A DNA stretch of 64,000 nt from Pedobacter frigiditerrae (GCF_004331645.1 NZ_SJSK01000001.1:1302001-1366000); one strand, 5' to 3'; positions 44,125 through 53,334 are shown, counted from the first letter of the stretch. Made by a program: numbers and translations. The notes: generated from the letters alone by a model not told the origin.

Positions 44125-44658
44125 TTATTTTAATTTTTTTAACGCCGCCCAACGAGGGTCGTCATTTTGTTCTTCTTCTTGTTCTGCCGATCCGCTTGCC
44201 AATTTCTCTAAAGTTGCAATCATTTCTGGATCGCATTTTACAGTTTGGCCAACTTGTTGGCAAGTATTTATATAAGGAACTGAAACATTGATTAATTCGT
44301 AAATGATTTCCGAAACATCAAGCGCACTTTCCTTTTTATTTAGCATGATAATCTCTAAATCATCACTTTCTAAATCATCTTCTGCAAACTTTACAATTTG
44401 CCTCTCAGTTATGTCAATTGGTTGTGCAAATTCAGTTAAACATTTATCACAATTAAGTTGAATGGTTCCCAAGATGTGGAAATGCAAAATCAACATTGTT
44501 TCTTGCTTATCTAATTCAACTTCAACTTTAAGTGCTCCATTTTTAACTAAAGAGTACTCAAATGCATCAAAAAAGCTTTTATCAACCTCGAATTCGAATT
44601 GATGTTTGCCCAATTTTAAGCCGGTAAACGGGATTGAAAATTGTTTTAATGCCTTCAA
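44125..44658 (-). CDS. YceD/DUF177 family protein
   Basis: A 177-residue DUF177 protein. The signature LNCDKCLTEFAQPI with its CxxC lies in the middle, and the C-terminus DDPRWAALKKLK is typical. YceD is linked to 23S rRNA/50S assembly in plants and bacteria, and its gene nearly always precedes rpmF, as here. A perfect -7 box is 22 bases upstream, so this is the first gene of the rpmF-plsX-fabH-acc operon. Confidence 0.93.
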   Translation of the reverse strand: MKALKQFSIPFTGLKLGKHQFEFEVDKSFFDAFEYSLVKNGALKVEVELDKQETMLILHFHILGTIQLNCDKCLTEFAQPIDITERQIVKFAEDDLESDDLEIIMLNKKESALDVSEIIYELINVSVPYINTCQQVGQTVKCDPEMIATLEKLASGSAEQEEEQNDDPRWAALKKLK

Positions 44659-44679
44659 TTGTAACTAAATTTTAGCCTG

Positions 44680-44687
44680 CAAAGGTA
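44680..44687 (-). promoter_or_regulatory. -7 promoter box TACCTTTG of the yceD-rpmF-plsX-fabH-acc operon
   Basis: On the - strand a perfect TACCTTTG lies 21 bases before the yceD ATG. A TTTTG is present but about 31 bases further up, too far to be a good -33 element. Confidence 0.5.
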
Positions 44688-44953
44688 GGAAATATATTTA
44701 TAAAATGAAATATTTTTGCAAAATTGAATCTAGAAAAATAATACCCATATTTTTCAATCCTCATAAAGGGAGTAACAAAAGATATGAGGAAAAGGAATTT
44801 TTAATGGTAAAAATATAGTGCTAATTAGCCAAATTAAATGAGGGTTCTATTACTGAAAAGATTGTATGCATTGTTATCTTACAGCATTCATTTTTAGTAC
44901 CTGTACTATGCCAATCATAAGGCCGCAAAAGCCACTGAACACAGCTTGCTAAG

Positions 44954-44997
44954 ACGAAGGATGAACGTAAGATGAACGAAGGATGGACGTAAGATGG
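44954..44997. repeat. Two tandem copies of a 22-base unit
   Basis: ACGAAGGATGAACGTAAGATGA is followed at once by a copy that differs at two of 22 positions (GG for GA changes). The unit itself is two near-copies of a GAAGGATG/GTAAGATG word. It lies in the 594-base gap 44659-45252, which otherwise holds the yceD promoter and no gene or RNA that I can support. Confidence 0.75.
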
Positions 44998-45252
44998 TGC
45001 TACTACCACTAATGCTAAACTCTTCTATAGCTAGCTAACCTTATAAACCCTAAGCACTAAACAAACCTTCCCGCAACAAACCGACTGTGCAACTCAACAT
45101 TTACAGAGGTCTAACTCTCCGGCAACCTAGGCCTATAATAATAAGCCATTAATTAGGTGCTAAATAGGGGGATCTTCGAGAAAATTACGTGTAAGTATTG
45201 TATTTCAAGTGAAAGGGACTGGTTATTAACTGCTCAACCAAGGGAGAGTTGT

Positions 45253-46092
45253 TTATGTGCGAGACGCCAGAACCATATCCTTATGATTCCGGCTCCATTC
45301 GCTCCAAGAACCAACATATAATTTCGGAATTTCCAAACCTGCATAATCCATTGCCAACAGCATGTGGCAAGCCGTTACACCAGAACCGCAATGTACAATC
45401 ACTTTTTCATGTTTTACATCAGCCAATGCTGTAACATATTTTTCTCTTAATACTTCTGGAGAAAGAAATAAGCCGTTTTCATCTAAATTTCCAGTAAAAG
45501 GAATATTTAAAGCGCCAGGGATATGACCTGCAATTAAATCGATAGGTTCAGTTAAACCAGCAAAACGATTGGCATCTCTAACATCTACAATAGTTTGGTT
45601 ACCTGTTTTACTTGCTAATTCTACTTCATCGATATCTGCTGTTGCTAACTGCCAACCGTTAACTGGATAAGTTTTTTTGCTTTCGGCTTTCGGCTTTAAA
45701 TTATCTGTAGGGAAACCAACTTTAATTGCAGCATCAAAGCCACCATTTAAAACTTGAACCTTTTCGTGTCCAATTGCTTTTAACATCCACCAAAAACGAG
45801 CAGCAGCATTGCCTCCATTTTTATCGTCATATATAATTACATGGGTATCTTTATCAATTCCAAATTTTTGCAATACTTCAGAAAATTGATTTAGCGTTGG
45901 CAATGGATGCCTTCCGCCAATGGCAAAATCTTTAATGTTTGCTAAATCGGTATTTAAATCAATGTATAAGGCGTTTGCTAAATGACTTTCATCATATCTA
46001 GCTTTCGAACCTGCACTTGCATCAATAAGCGCGAATTCATCTGGATTTAAGTTAAGTAGCTCAGCAGGTTGAATAATTGAAGTTAGTTTCAT
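45253..46092 (-). CDS. Thiosulfate/3-mercaptopyruvate sulfurtransferase (two rhodanese domains)
   Basis: A 279-residue tandem rhodanese. The N-terminal inactive domain (about 1-135) has ALIDASAGSKARYDESHLANALYIDLN; the C-terminal domain holds the catalytic Cys in VHCGSGVTACHMLLAM. The loop CGSGVTA is typical of SseA-type mercaptopyruvate sulfurtransferases, whereas thiosulfate-type enzymes tend to have CRKGVTA. The enzyme moves sulfane sulfur to a thiophilic acceptor in the cytosol. It lies 6 bases after a secreted-protein gene on the same strand. Confidence 0.92.
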   Translation of the reverse strand: MKLTSIIQPAELLNLNPDEFALIDASAGSKARYDESHLANALYIDLNTDLANIKDFAIGGRHPLPTLNQFSEVLQKFGIDKDTHVIIYDDKNGGNAAARFWWMLKAIGHEKVQVLNGGFDAAIKVGFPTDNLKPKAESKKTYPVNGWQLATADIDEVELASKTGNQTIVDVRDANRFAGLTEPIDLIAGHIPGALNIPFTGNLDENGLFLSPEVLREKYVTALADVKHEKVIVHCGSGVTACHMLLAMDYAGLEIPKLYVGSWSEWSRNHKDMVLASRT

Positions 46093-46098
46093 AAAAAA

Positions 46099-46884
46099 TT
46101 AGTTTGATAGGCTGATTGATTTTAATGTATAAAACATTTTCATTCCTTTAAAAAAAGAAGTCTCTTGTAGAATCTCTAACGGGTAATATTTTTCTAAGAT
46201 CTCTTTTTCCTTGCATATTGGATGAAATAGCGATTGAATTTTTTCAGTGACCCAAAATTCAGTTGTGTTAATTTGGTCAACACCTAAAATACCTAAAATG
46301 TCTACACCATCAACTTCCTCAACATCACTAAAATCAATTTTATATTTATAAATTACTTTAAAACAATTGTAACCGTTAATTACTTTTCTTTCTTTCCTAA
46401 ATTCTTGAATCATAACCTCATTGTTTTTGCTGAAAGCGAAATCCTCTGAACTGGTAACAGTTTTTAAAACATCTTTTTCCGCATGAATAACAAAAGTTGA
46501 TTTTTTAATACTGATGACTGTGTAATCACCAACTAAAGTATCAGCATTAGTTATGTAGCTCTTAATAATTGTGTCTAAATAAACCTGATGGTAATCAAAA
46601 TCTTCAACTTTAAAAGGTTGATCTTTCATTTCAGATTTTACTCTTTTTAAGAAATTTGAATCAACAATTGCCGAATCGTACACACCATTAAATGTTGATA
46701 ATAATGCTTCAACCAACTTTTCACGCTTTTGATTTATTGCATTATCAAAAGCTTGTTGGTCTTTAATAATGGTTTTCGAGGTAAAGTGTATTTCGCCTTT
46801 TTTAGGATGTATAACTAACTTTTGAGCTAAAGATGGTTCGATAATTAGTATTAAACAGAAAAAAGAAAATATCAATTTAAACAT
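46099..46884 (-). CDS. Exported protein, GLPGLI/DUF4412-like (uncertain)
   Basis: A 261-residue protein with a signal peptide (residues 1-20, ending SLAQ). The core ERKVINGYNCFKVIYKYK followed by TEFWVTEKIQSLF resembles the pattern of GLPGLI and DUF4412 proteins, in which a compact G-Y/N-x-C motif precedes an aromatic W-[YF]-T segment. The gene downstream in the cluster order (upstream on the strand) has the same two elements. No function is known. It lies 54 bases from its relative and 6 bases before the rhodanese gene. Confidence 0.55.
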   Translation of the reverse strand: MFKLIFSFFCLILIIEPSLAQKLVIHPKKGEIHFTSKTIIKDQQAFDNAINQKREKLVEALLSTFNGVYDSAIVDSNFLKRVKSEMKDQPFKVEDFDYHQVYLDTIIKSYITNADTLVGDYTVISIKKSTFVIHAEKDVLKTVTSSEDFAFSKNNEVMIQEFRKERKVINGYNCFKVIYKYKIDFSDVEEVDGVDILGILGVDQINTTEFWVTEKIQSLFHPICKEKEILEKYYPLEILQETSFFKGMKMFYTLKSISLSN

Positions 46885-46938
46885 CTCAAGCGATTAATAT
46901 AGAAGTCTTTGAAACAAAGCTTATGCCAGAAATGTAAG

Positions 46939-47664
46939 CTAATGTTTTAACTGTTGCTCCTTTATCATCTTCATCATCAGCTCTTTCTTTTGCTCACGTG
47001 TCATGTTTTTCATTTTCTCAGGGTCAAGTGTAACGCTACTTTTTTTATAGCCCGATGGTAAAGTAAATAAACTGGCATTTAGCGTTTTGGTTTCGTATTT
47101 AACCAATTGCATTGTAAAGGCTTTTGATTTTCCTCCAGGTGTTAAAAAAACAGCTTTAGCCATCATTCCAGTAATTCCTTTGCTTTTTAATTCATTCATC
47201 ACTTTTTGGCTTCCTAATTCATTATTTCCGCTAATTGGGAAATTAAACGATGGAAGTTCCTTAGTGAACCAAGCATCCCAGGTTTTTCCATCGGAAGTCA
47301 TTTTAACATGAGTACAATTGTAATTGCCAACCTTTTCGTTGCCTAAAACTTTGATACTTATGTCTTTAATTGATGCTTTAGAATTAATTTTTGCTTCTGT
47401 GTAAGTTGTAGTTAATGAATTATATACATAGGCAACATTGGGATTGCTTTTGAGTATTAGTGTAGTAGTATTCATTGGTCGACCGCCCACATTCATAATT
47501 GTTTCAGTTCTCACATTCCCGTTTTTGCCGTACATTTTGCTGATCATGGGGGTGCTATTAGTTCCTGTTATTTGATATTCTGCATAAATATCTGCTGAAT
47601 TTGCTGATGAAGAAAAAATGAATAGGAAAAATAGATTGGTCAAGAATAATAATGAAGTTTTCAT
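46939..47664 (-). CDS. Exported DUF4412-like protein
   Basis: A 241-residue protein with a signal peptide (residues 1-23). The mature part reads like a LolA-type half-barrel, with the DUF4412 pattern LGNEKVGNYNCTHVKMT followed by TWDAWFTKELPSF. The C-terminus is a Lys/Met-rich helix (REQKKELMMKMIKEQQLKH). Members of this family are periplasmic and have no assigned role. It shares the GN/GY-x-C ... W-F-T plan with the next gene, which suggests that the two are distant paralogues. Confidence 0.7.
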   Translation of the reverse strand: MKTSLLFLTNLFFLFIFSSSANSADIYAEYQITGTNSTPMISKMYGKNGNVRTETIMNVGGRPMNTTTLILKSNPNVAYVYNSLTTTYTEAKINSKASIKDISIKVLGNEKVGNYNCTHVKMTSDGKTWDAWFTKELPSFNFPISGNNELGSQKVMNELKSKGITGMMAKAVFLTPGGKSKAFTMQLVKYETKTLNASLFTLPSGYKKSSVTLDPEKMKNMTREQKKELMMKMIKEQQLKH

Positions 47665-47824
47665 ATTGGTAGAATTTTAAGGTTTATTAAAGTTGAACAT
47701 TTTTTGACATAAAACATATACCATATTTGTGTGATATAAGGTGTTTTGTGTAATGGTGTTTGCGTCAAAGATCACCTGTAAGAAGCCATGCTACCTTCCG
47801 CCTTTTAACCGCTTGCCTTCTGCC

Positions 47825-48904
47825 TTAATTAGCGTCATCCTTCACATCACTAGCGGTCTCAATTAATTTTCCGCCACTGCGTAATTGGTTTTTCAATAGA
47901 CTTTCTTGCTCACGGCGATGTTCTACAATATGAACTGCTGCGAAAACCGCTTCCATAAATGAGGTTGGGTCTGCTAAGTTTTTACCAGCAATATCATAAC
48001 CAGTTCCATGGTCTGGTGAAGTGCGTACAAACTTTAAACCTGCTGTATAATTTACACCTGTATCAAAGGCAATAGTTTTAAAAGGAATTAGACCTTGATC
48101 GTGGTACATAGCTAAAACAGCATCAAATTTTTTGTAAGTGCCATTGCCAAAAAATCCATCAGCAGGGTATGGGCCAAAACAAATTATGCCTTTATCAAAT
48201 GCTTCTTGTATAGCTGGAGAAATAATTTCTGCTTCTTCCTTACCTAAGAGTCCGTTATCACTTGCGTGAGGATTTAAGCCTAAAATGGCAATTTTAGGTT
48301 TCTCAATCCAGAAATCTTTTTTTAAGCTTTCGTTAATGAGTTGAATTTTTTTTACGATTTTTTCTTTGGTTATAGCCTGTGGCACTTCTAAAACAGGTAT
48401 GTGGCCTGTAACCACCCCAACACGTAAAGTTTCGCTGATTAAAAACATAAGGACGTCACTACTTCCGCTACGTTCTTGTAAATATTCTGTATGACCAGGG
48501 AAACTGAAATTCTCTGATTGGATGTTATTTTTGTTAATTGGAGCTGTAACTAATGCATCAATTGCACCACTTACCAAATCATCAGTTGCTTTTTGTAATG
48601 ATAATAAAGCGTATTTTCCGCCAGTTTCATTAGCAATACCTAAGTCGATTTTCACATCTTCTTCCCAGGCATTAATCATATTTACCTTGCGTGGGTTAGC
48701 ATCCGCAGCATTGCTGATTACATTGAACATCAACTCGCCAAAGTTTAGTACCTTTCTATGAAAAGAAGCCACTTTTGTATGCCCATAAACTATAGGTGTG
48801 CAGTAATCTAGCATTTTACTTTCTGCAAAGGTTTTTAAAATTACTTCTAAACCAATGCCATTTACATCACCTATGCTGATACCTATTTTAACTTTATTGC
48901 TCAT
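47825..48904 (-). CDS. pdxA: 4-hydroxythreonine-4-phosphate dehydrogenase
   Basis: A 359-residue PdxA. It oxidises 4-phosphohydroxy-L-threonine in pyridoxal 5'-phosphate synthesis (DXP-dependent route). Seen: KIGISIGDVNGIGLEV at the start, VTAPINKNNI, the metal-binding histidines in FPGHTEYLQERSG and MYHDQGLIPFK, and TSPDHGTGYDIAGK. The length is about 30 residues over the E. coli enzyme because of insertions and a polar C-terminal tail. It diverges from rsmA; in E. coli pdxA and rsmA (ksgA) are also neighbours, but in one orientation. Confidence 0.95.
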   Translation of the reverse strand: MSNKVKIGISIGDVNGIGLEVILKTFAESKMLDYCTPIVYGHTKVASFHRKVLNFGELMFNVISNAADANPRKVNMINAWEEDVKIDLGIANETGGKYALLSLQKATDDLVSGAIDALVTAPINKNNIQSENFSFPGHTEYLQERSGSSDVLMFLISETLRVGVVTGHIPVLEVPQAITKEKIVKKIQLINESLKKDFWIEKPKIAILGLNPHASDNGLLGKEEAEIISPAIQEAFDKGIICFGPYPADGFFGNGTYKKFDAVLAMYHDQGLIPFKTIAFDTGVNYTAGLKFVRTSPDHGTGYDIAGKNLADPTSFMEAVFAAVHIVEHRREQESLLKNQLRSGGKLIETASDVKDDAN

Positions 48905-48939
48905 TATTAATTGAAAAGAATTTAGCGCAAATTAACAAT

Positions 48940-49046
48940 TTAACCGCTAAGAAAAGAAGTTCGCAAAGAATATTAAACACAGAGAAAGAGAGAAATTGCA
49001 GAGAAAAGAATAAAAACCTTTGCGTTCTTTGTGTCTTTGCGGTTAA
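48940..49046. repeat. Long imperfect inverted repeat between pdxA and rsmA
   Basis: TTAACCGCTAAGAAAAGAAG and the following TTCGCAAAG match, as reverse complement, CTTTGCGTTCTTTGTGTCTT plus TGCGGTTAA (about 22 of 29 positions). The middle is purine-rich (AGAGAAAGAGAGAAA). It lies between divergent genes, so it cannot be a plain terminator for either. Confidence 0.6.
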
Positions 49047-49075
49047 GGCCTTTTCGCCAAACACTTATAAAACCT

Positions 49076-49083
49076 TAACTTTG
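49076..49083 (+). promoter_or_regulatory. -7 box TAACTTTG directly before rsmA
   Basis: A perfect TAnnTTTG that ends five bases before the rsmA ATG (TAACTTTG-GCGTT-ATG), the same plan as at envC (TATTTTTG-GCGCA-ATG). Predicts an almost leaderless mRNA for rsmA and the dehydrogenase gene. Confidence 0.5.
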
Positions 49084-49088
49084 GCGTT

Positions 49089-49874
49089 ATGAGTTTAGTA
49101 AAAGCAAAAAAACATTTAGGACAACACTTTTTAACAGATAAAAGGATAGCCGAAAAAATTGTAGATGGACTAATTCATACCGATCAATACCGCCAAGTTT
49201 TAGAGGTAGGACCTGGAATGGGAATTCTTTCTGACATTCTTTTAGAGAGAGAAAATCTGGAAACTTTTTTAATTGATATTGATGTTGAATCTATTGCTTT
49301 TCTAGCGAGTAAATATCCCCAGTTGGGAGATAGATTAATAAGTGGAGATTTTTTGAAACTTGATTTAACTTCAATTTTTCCTGGCAAATTTGCAGTAATT
49401 GGTAATTTTCCTTACAATATTTCGTCTCAAATTCTATTTAAAATTTTAGAACATAAAGATAATGTGGTAGAAATGGTGGGGATGTTTCAAAAGGAAGTTG
49501 CAGAACGTTGCGCCTCAAAATCTGGGACCAAGGAGTACGGAATTTTAAGTGTTTTAATTCAGGCTTATTACGATATTGAATATTTATTTACGGTAAAACC
49601 AGGAACATTTAATCCGCCGCCGAAGGTAAATTCTGGTGTAATCCGTTTGAGCAGAAATAAAATGGAGACTTTACCATGCGATGAAAAATTGTTTTGGCGT
49701 ACCGTTAAGGGTGGCTTTAATCAGCGTAGAAAAACTTTGCGAAATTCCTTATCCGGCACCATTCCAAAAGATAAAATGGATGACCATCCGTTTTTTGATA
49801 AAAGAGCAGAACAGTTAACGGTTGAAGATTTTATTATCCTGACACAACATTTAAGCTTTTTAACAGCACAATAA
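49089..49874 (+). CDS. rsmA: 16S rRNA (adenine(1518)-N6/adenine(1519)-N6)-dimethyltransferase
   Basis: A 261-residue KsgA/RsmA. It dimethylates two adjacent adenines near the 3' end of 16S rRNA with S-adenosylmethionine, late in 30S assembly. Seen: the KKHLGQHFLTD start, the SAM-binding VLEVGPGMGILSD, DIDVESIAFL, and the catalytic GNFPYNISSQILFK (NxPY, here NFPY). The C-terminal RRKTLRNSLSG is also conserved. The next gene starts at the base after its stop codon. Confidence 0.96.
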   Translation: MSLVKAKKHLGQHFLTDKRIAEKIVDGLIHTDQYRQVLEVGPGMGILSDILLERENLETFLIDIDVESIAFLASKYPQLGDRLISGDFLKLDLTSIFPGKFAVIGNFPYNISSQILFKILEHKDNVVEMVGMFQKEVAERCASKSGTKEYGILSVLIQAYYDIEYLFTVKPGTFNPPPKVNSGVIRLSRNKMETLPCDEKLFWRTVKGGFNQRRKTLRNSLSGTIPKDKMDDHPFFDKRAEQLTVEDFIILTQHLSFLTAQ

Positions 49875-50804
49875 ATGAGTAAGAAAATATTAATTATTGA
49901 TGATTTACATCCTGTATTTAAAGAAAGAGCAATAGCCTTAGGTTTTGAAGTTGATGACAAGCCATTGATAACTAGAACCGAAACGTTAGCTGTAATTAAA
50001 GATTATGTTGGTATCGCTGTGCGTACTAAATTTCGAATTGATAAGGAACTTTTTGATGTTGCGCCAAATTTAAGGTTTGTAGCTAGGGCAGGAGCAGGAT
50101 TAGACAATATTGATGATGCCGTTGCGAATGAAAGAAATATCAAACTTATTAATGCGCCAGAGGGAAATAGAGATGCAGTTGGAGAGCACGCCATCGGACT
50201 TTTACTTTCTTTAATGAATAACTTCCGTAATGCGGATAATGAAATTAGAAATGGCGTCTGGGATAGGGAAGGTAACCGCGGTTATGAACTTAAAGGTAAA
50301 ACTGTAGGCATTGTTGGTTATGGATTTATGGGGGAAAAAATGGCTCGTAAATTAGCTGGTTTTGAGGTTAATGTAATTGCATACGATAAATATAAAACTG
50401 GTTTTAGTAATGAGTTTGCGCGTGAGGTAAGTATGGAGGAAATTGTAAAACATAGTGATGTGTTGAGCTTGCATATCCCGCTTACAAAAGAAACCAGGCA
50501 AATGGTAAACGGAGAGTATTTTTATCACTTCAAAAAACCAATATTTTTTATCAATACGGCCAGAGGCGAAATTGTAAATACATCAGCTGTGCTTGCTAAT
50601 ATGAAGAGTGGTAAAATTTTAGGTGCTGGCTTAGATGTTTTGGAAACGGAAAAGTTTCCAGCACTCGGAGAACAACCTTGGTTTGATGAATTAAAAGCGA
50701 ATGACAAGGTAATTTTAACACCTCATGTGGGTGGATGGACTTTTGATTCTTATCGTAAAATTTCTGAAGTTTTAGCCGAAAAGCTAGCCGAAATCAAATT
50801 ATAA
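49875..50804 (+). CDS. D-isomer-specific 2-hydroxyacid dehydrogenase (SerA-like)
   Basis: A 309-residue NAD-dependent dehydrogenase. The NAD-binding loop is KTVGIVGYGFMGEKMA; the active-site Arg lies in NTARGEIVNT, the Glu a little further on in the ETEKFPAL region, and the His in LTPHVGGWTF. It fits the family of phosphoglycerate dehydrogenases without the C-terminal ACT domain, but glyoxylate/hydroxypyruvate reductases look much the same, so the substrate is not fixed. It begins at the base after the rsmA stop, so the two are translationally coupled. Confidence 0.88.
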   Translation: MSKKILIIDDLHPVFKERAIALGFEVDDKPLITRTETLAVIKDYVGIAVRTKFRIDKELFDVAPNLRFVARAGAGLDNIDDAVANERNIKLINAPEGNRDAVGEHAIGLLLSLMNNFRNADNEIRNGVWDREGNRGYELKGKTVGIVGYGFMGEKMARKLAGFEVNVIAYDKYKTGFSNEFAREVSMEEIVKHSDVLSLHIPLTKETRQMVNGEYFYHFKKPIFFINTARGEIVNTSAVLANMKSGKILGAGLDVLETEKFPALGEQPWFDELKANDKVILTPHVGGWTFDSYRKISEVLAEKLAEIKL

Positions 50805-50901
50805 TTCCATAAATTGCTCATAACAAATATAAACTATTTGAATGTTAGATTAAGAGACTTTGTCTCGCATCTCACATCTCAATACTCAATTCTAACTTGT
50901 T

Positions 50902-51378
50902 ATGGCAAAAGAACATCAATACAAAACCAATTTAGTTTGGGCGGGCAACAAAGGTTCAGGAACAATGGATTATCGCTCTTACGACCGAGATTTTGTTGTC
51001 TCAATTGAAAACAAACAACCTATTTCAGGCTCATCAGATTCGGTTTTTTTGGGAGATAAAACGAAATACAACCCAGAAGACCTTCTGTTAGCATCGGTTT
51101 CGTCATGCCATATGCTTTGGTATTTACATTTATGCTCTAAAAACGATATTGTTGTGATGGAATATAAAGATAATGCCGTGGGAACAATGGTAGAAAATAC
51201 TGATGGAAGCGGACAATTTTCTTCAATTTTATTGCAACCAGAAGTTTTGATAAGCGACAAAGCTCAAATTGAGCAAGCTAATGCTTTACACGAAGAAGCA
51301 AATAAAATGTGCTTTATTGCTAATTCATTAAATTTTTCAGTAAAACATCAGCCAGATTGTAAGGCTATTAATGGTTAA
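50902..51378 (+). CDS. OsmC family peroxiredoxin-like protein
   Basis: A 158-residue OsmC/Ohr-fold protein that reduces organic hydroperoxides with a Cys pair. The two catalytic Cys are in SVSSCHMLWYLHLC and in KMCFIANSLNFSV. The N-terminus has the usual AKEHQYKTNLVW strand and a conserved LGDKTKYNPEDLLLA segment. It lies in a gap of about 100 bases after the dehydrogenase gene and may have its own promoter. The distinction between OsmC and Ohr cannot be made from sequence with certainty. Confidence 0.9.
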   Translation: MAKEHQYKTNLVWAGNKGSGTMDYRSYDRDFVVSIENKQPISGSSDSVFLGDKTKYNPEDLLLASVSSCHMLWYLHLCSKNDIVVMEYKDNAVGTMVENTDGSGQFSSILLQPEVLISDKAQIEQANALHEEANKMCFIANSLNFSVKHQPDCKAING

Positions 51379-51385
51379 AAAGAAA

Positions 51386-51431
51386 GCCGCAGATTCGCAA
51401 ATTTAAATGTATTAATCTGTGAATCTGCGGC
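51386..51431. terminator. Bidirectional terminator, GCCGCAGATTC palindrome
   Basis: An 18-bp arm pair (GCCGCAGATTCGCAAATT with AATCTGTGAATCTGCGGC; one mismatch and one G-T) between the convergent osmC and M1 genes. The same word builds the terminator at 54464-54512. Confidence 0.8.
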
Positions 51432-51450
51432 CTATTATTTTAAGGTCAAA

Positions 51451-53334
51451 TTACTTTGTTGACCAAGTGTTATCATTTGGAGTTGCATCCATGAAAATAC
51501 CTCCATCTAATGTTACTGATGTGATTTTCTTTGTTCCTGCAAAACGTACCGTTGCCAATTTCTGATTAGCTTTCCAAACAGCTGAGGTTTGATGTAAAGT
51601 TTGCTTTGTTCCATCAGTATAGGTAATTACCACATCAAAAGGAATTGCGAAACCACCTTCATTTTTAATGCTTACGGCATTTTTTCCGACAGTTGCTGAA
51701 ACTTTTGAAACAGCCAAATCAATATAATTATTACTAAAAAACCAGTTGTTAAAAAACCAGTTTAAGTTTTGTCCAGAACCCGTATTCATTGAGTTAAAAT
51801 AATCCCAAGGAATTGGATGTTTGCCATTCCAATTGTCCATATAGGTATGCAATGCTTTTTTGAAAGTAACATCGCCTAGCATATCTTTTAATGCCAAATA
51901 AGATAAAGAAGCCTTACCATAAGAGTTGTTGCCATAACCTGCGCCAGATAATTGTGTAGACATAGAAATAATAGGCTGGTCTTCTTCAGTAGATTTATCC
52001 TTGATGTAACCATTAACTCTAAATTGTTTGTAAAATTGATCAGCTGCTTCTTTTCCTTTTTCGGCAATGCCGATTAAATACTCTAGGGTTGTTGCCCAGC
52101 CTTCATCCATAAAAGCATAACGAGTTTCGTTAATGCCCATGTAAAAAGGGAAGTAAGTGTGCGCTATTTCGTGGTCTTGAACCAATTGTGCAAAAGAAGC
52201 ATCGCCCATTTGCGAATCATTAACCATTCCTGGGTATTCCATATCTGCAAAACCTTGAAAGGCCGTCATTTTTGAGAACGGATAAGGAACGCCTGGCCAG
52301 TTGTTAGAAAACCAAGCTAATGCATAATTGTTATTTTTTACAGAATTAACAAAATCAGTTCCTTTTACATCATAAGCTGCTTGGGTGCTAGCTCTTCTAT
52401 TGGTTTTATTATCTACAACTACGCTTCCTGCATCCCATAAATAAGTGCTGCTTAGCGCAAAACAAACATCAACTATGTTGTTTACAGAAAACTTCCAAGT
52501 ATTCCAGTCGTTTTGCAAGGTAACTTTGCCACCTTTCATTTCTTGTTCGGTAGCAATATGGATAACATCATCGCTGGTGTAAGATTTTTTTAATCGTGCA
52601 GCGAACTCAGGTTGTAAAACTTCATCAGGATTTAATAGATCGCCTGTGGCATAAACAACATAATTTTTTGGAGCTTTAATAGAGAAAATATAATCGTTAA
52701 AATCGTTATAAAACTCCTGCCTGTCTGTATGTGGTAATCTATCCCATCCGTTATAATCATCATATACAGATACACGAGGATAACTATAAGCTACAAACAT
52801 ACTTGTAGGGTCAATTTGTCCTTCTCTTCCGCTTTCTTTCGATAAAGGATAATTCCAATCGATATTTAGCAATGCTTTTTGACCAGGAAGCAATGGTGTT
52901 TTTAATTTAACATCACCTGTGGTTCCCCAAGCTTTACCATTTATGTTATATACCTCGCCGTTAATTTTAAAAGAAGTAATGGTTAGCCCAGCTGAAAGAA
53001 AATCTTCACTCACATTACCTCCTCTGGATGATGTTGGCTTGTGTAAATTATTTACAAAACGTATGGTAACAAATTTTAAAGTATCCTTGCTATTGTTTGA
53101 ATAATCAATGGTTTCTGTGCCACTAACAATCTTCGTTTCTGGATTTACGGTAATTTCCATATTGTATTGGCCGTGATTTTGCCAGTAATTTTTTCCAGGT
53201 TTACCATCTGCAGCACGTGTGCCTTTTTGGTAAGCGGCCTTAATGTTTCTGGGCATATATAAATCTTGCGCCCAAAGATTTTGTAAAGATATTGTAGCAA
53301 TAACTAGAAGTGATAATAGTTTAAGTTTTTTCAT
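51451..53334 (-). CDS. Exported M1 family zinc aminopeptidase
   Basis: A 627-residue secreted metallopeptidase. Residues 1-22 form a signal peptide ending WAQ. The beta-rich N-terminal domain precedes the catalytic domain, where zinc is bound by H388, H392 and E411 (HEIAH, then FMDEGWA 18 residues later) and E389 is the base. The usual substrate-binding GxMEN is replaced by DMEYPGM, so specificity may differ from that of aminopeptidase N. The long C-terminal helical domain of APN is missing; a short beta domain ends the protein, as in many Bacteroidota M1 enzymes. Confidence 0.93.
   Translation of the reverse strand: MKKLKLLSLLVIATISLQNLWAQDLYMPRNIKAAYQKGTRAADGKPGKNYWQNHGQYNMEITVNPETKIVSGTETIDYSNNSKDTLKFVTIRFVNNLHKPTSSRGGNVSEDFLSAGLTITSFKINGEVYNINGKAWGTTGDVKLKTPLLPGQKALLNIDWNYPLSKESGREGQIDPTSMFVAYSYPRVSVYDDYNGWDRLPHTDRQEFYNDFNDYIFSIKAPKNYVVYATGDLLNPDEVLQPEFAARLKKSYTSDDVIHIATEQEMKGGKVTLQNDWNTWKFSVNNIVDVCFALSSTYLWDAGSVVVDNKTNRRASTQAAYDVKGTDFVNSVKNNNYALAWFSNNWPGVPYPFSKMTAFQGFADMEYPGMVNDSQMGDASFAQLVQDHEIAHTYFPFYMGINETRYAFMDEGWATTLEYLIGIAEKGKEAADQFYKQFRVNGYIKDKSTEEDQPIISMSTQLSGAGYGNNSYGKASLSYLALKDMLGDVTFKKALHTYMDNWNGKHPIPWDYFNSMNTGSGQNLNWFFNNWFFSNNYIDLAVSKVSATVGKNAVSIKNEGGFAIPFDVVITYTDGTKQTLHQTSAVWKANQKLATVRFAGTKKITSVTLDGGIFMDATPNDNTWSTK

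Noticed and set aside
44821..45009. Open frame of 62 codons on the - strand before the rhodanese gene
   Set aside because: Its N-terminal half is the translated 22-base tandem repeat; no motif.
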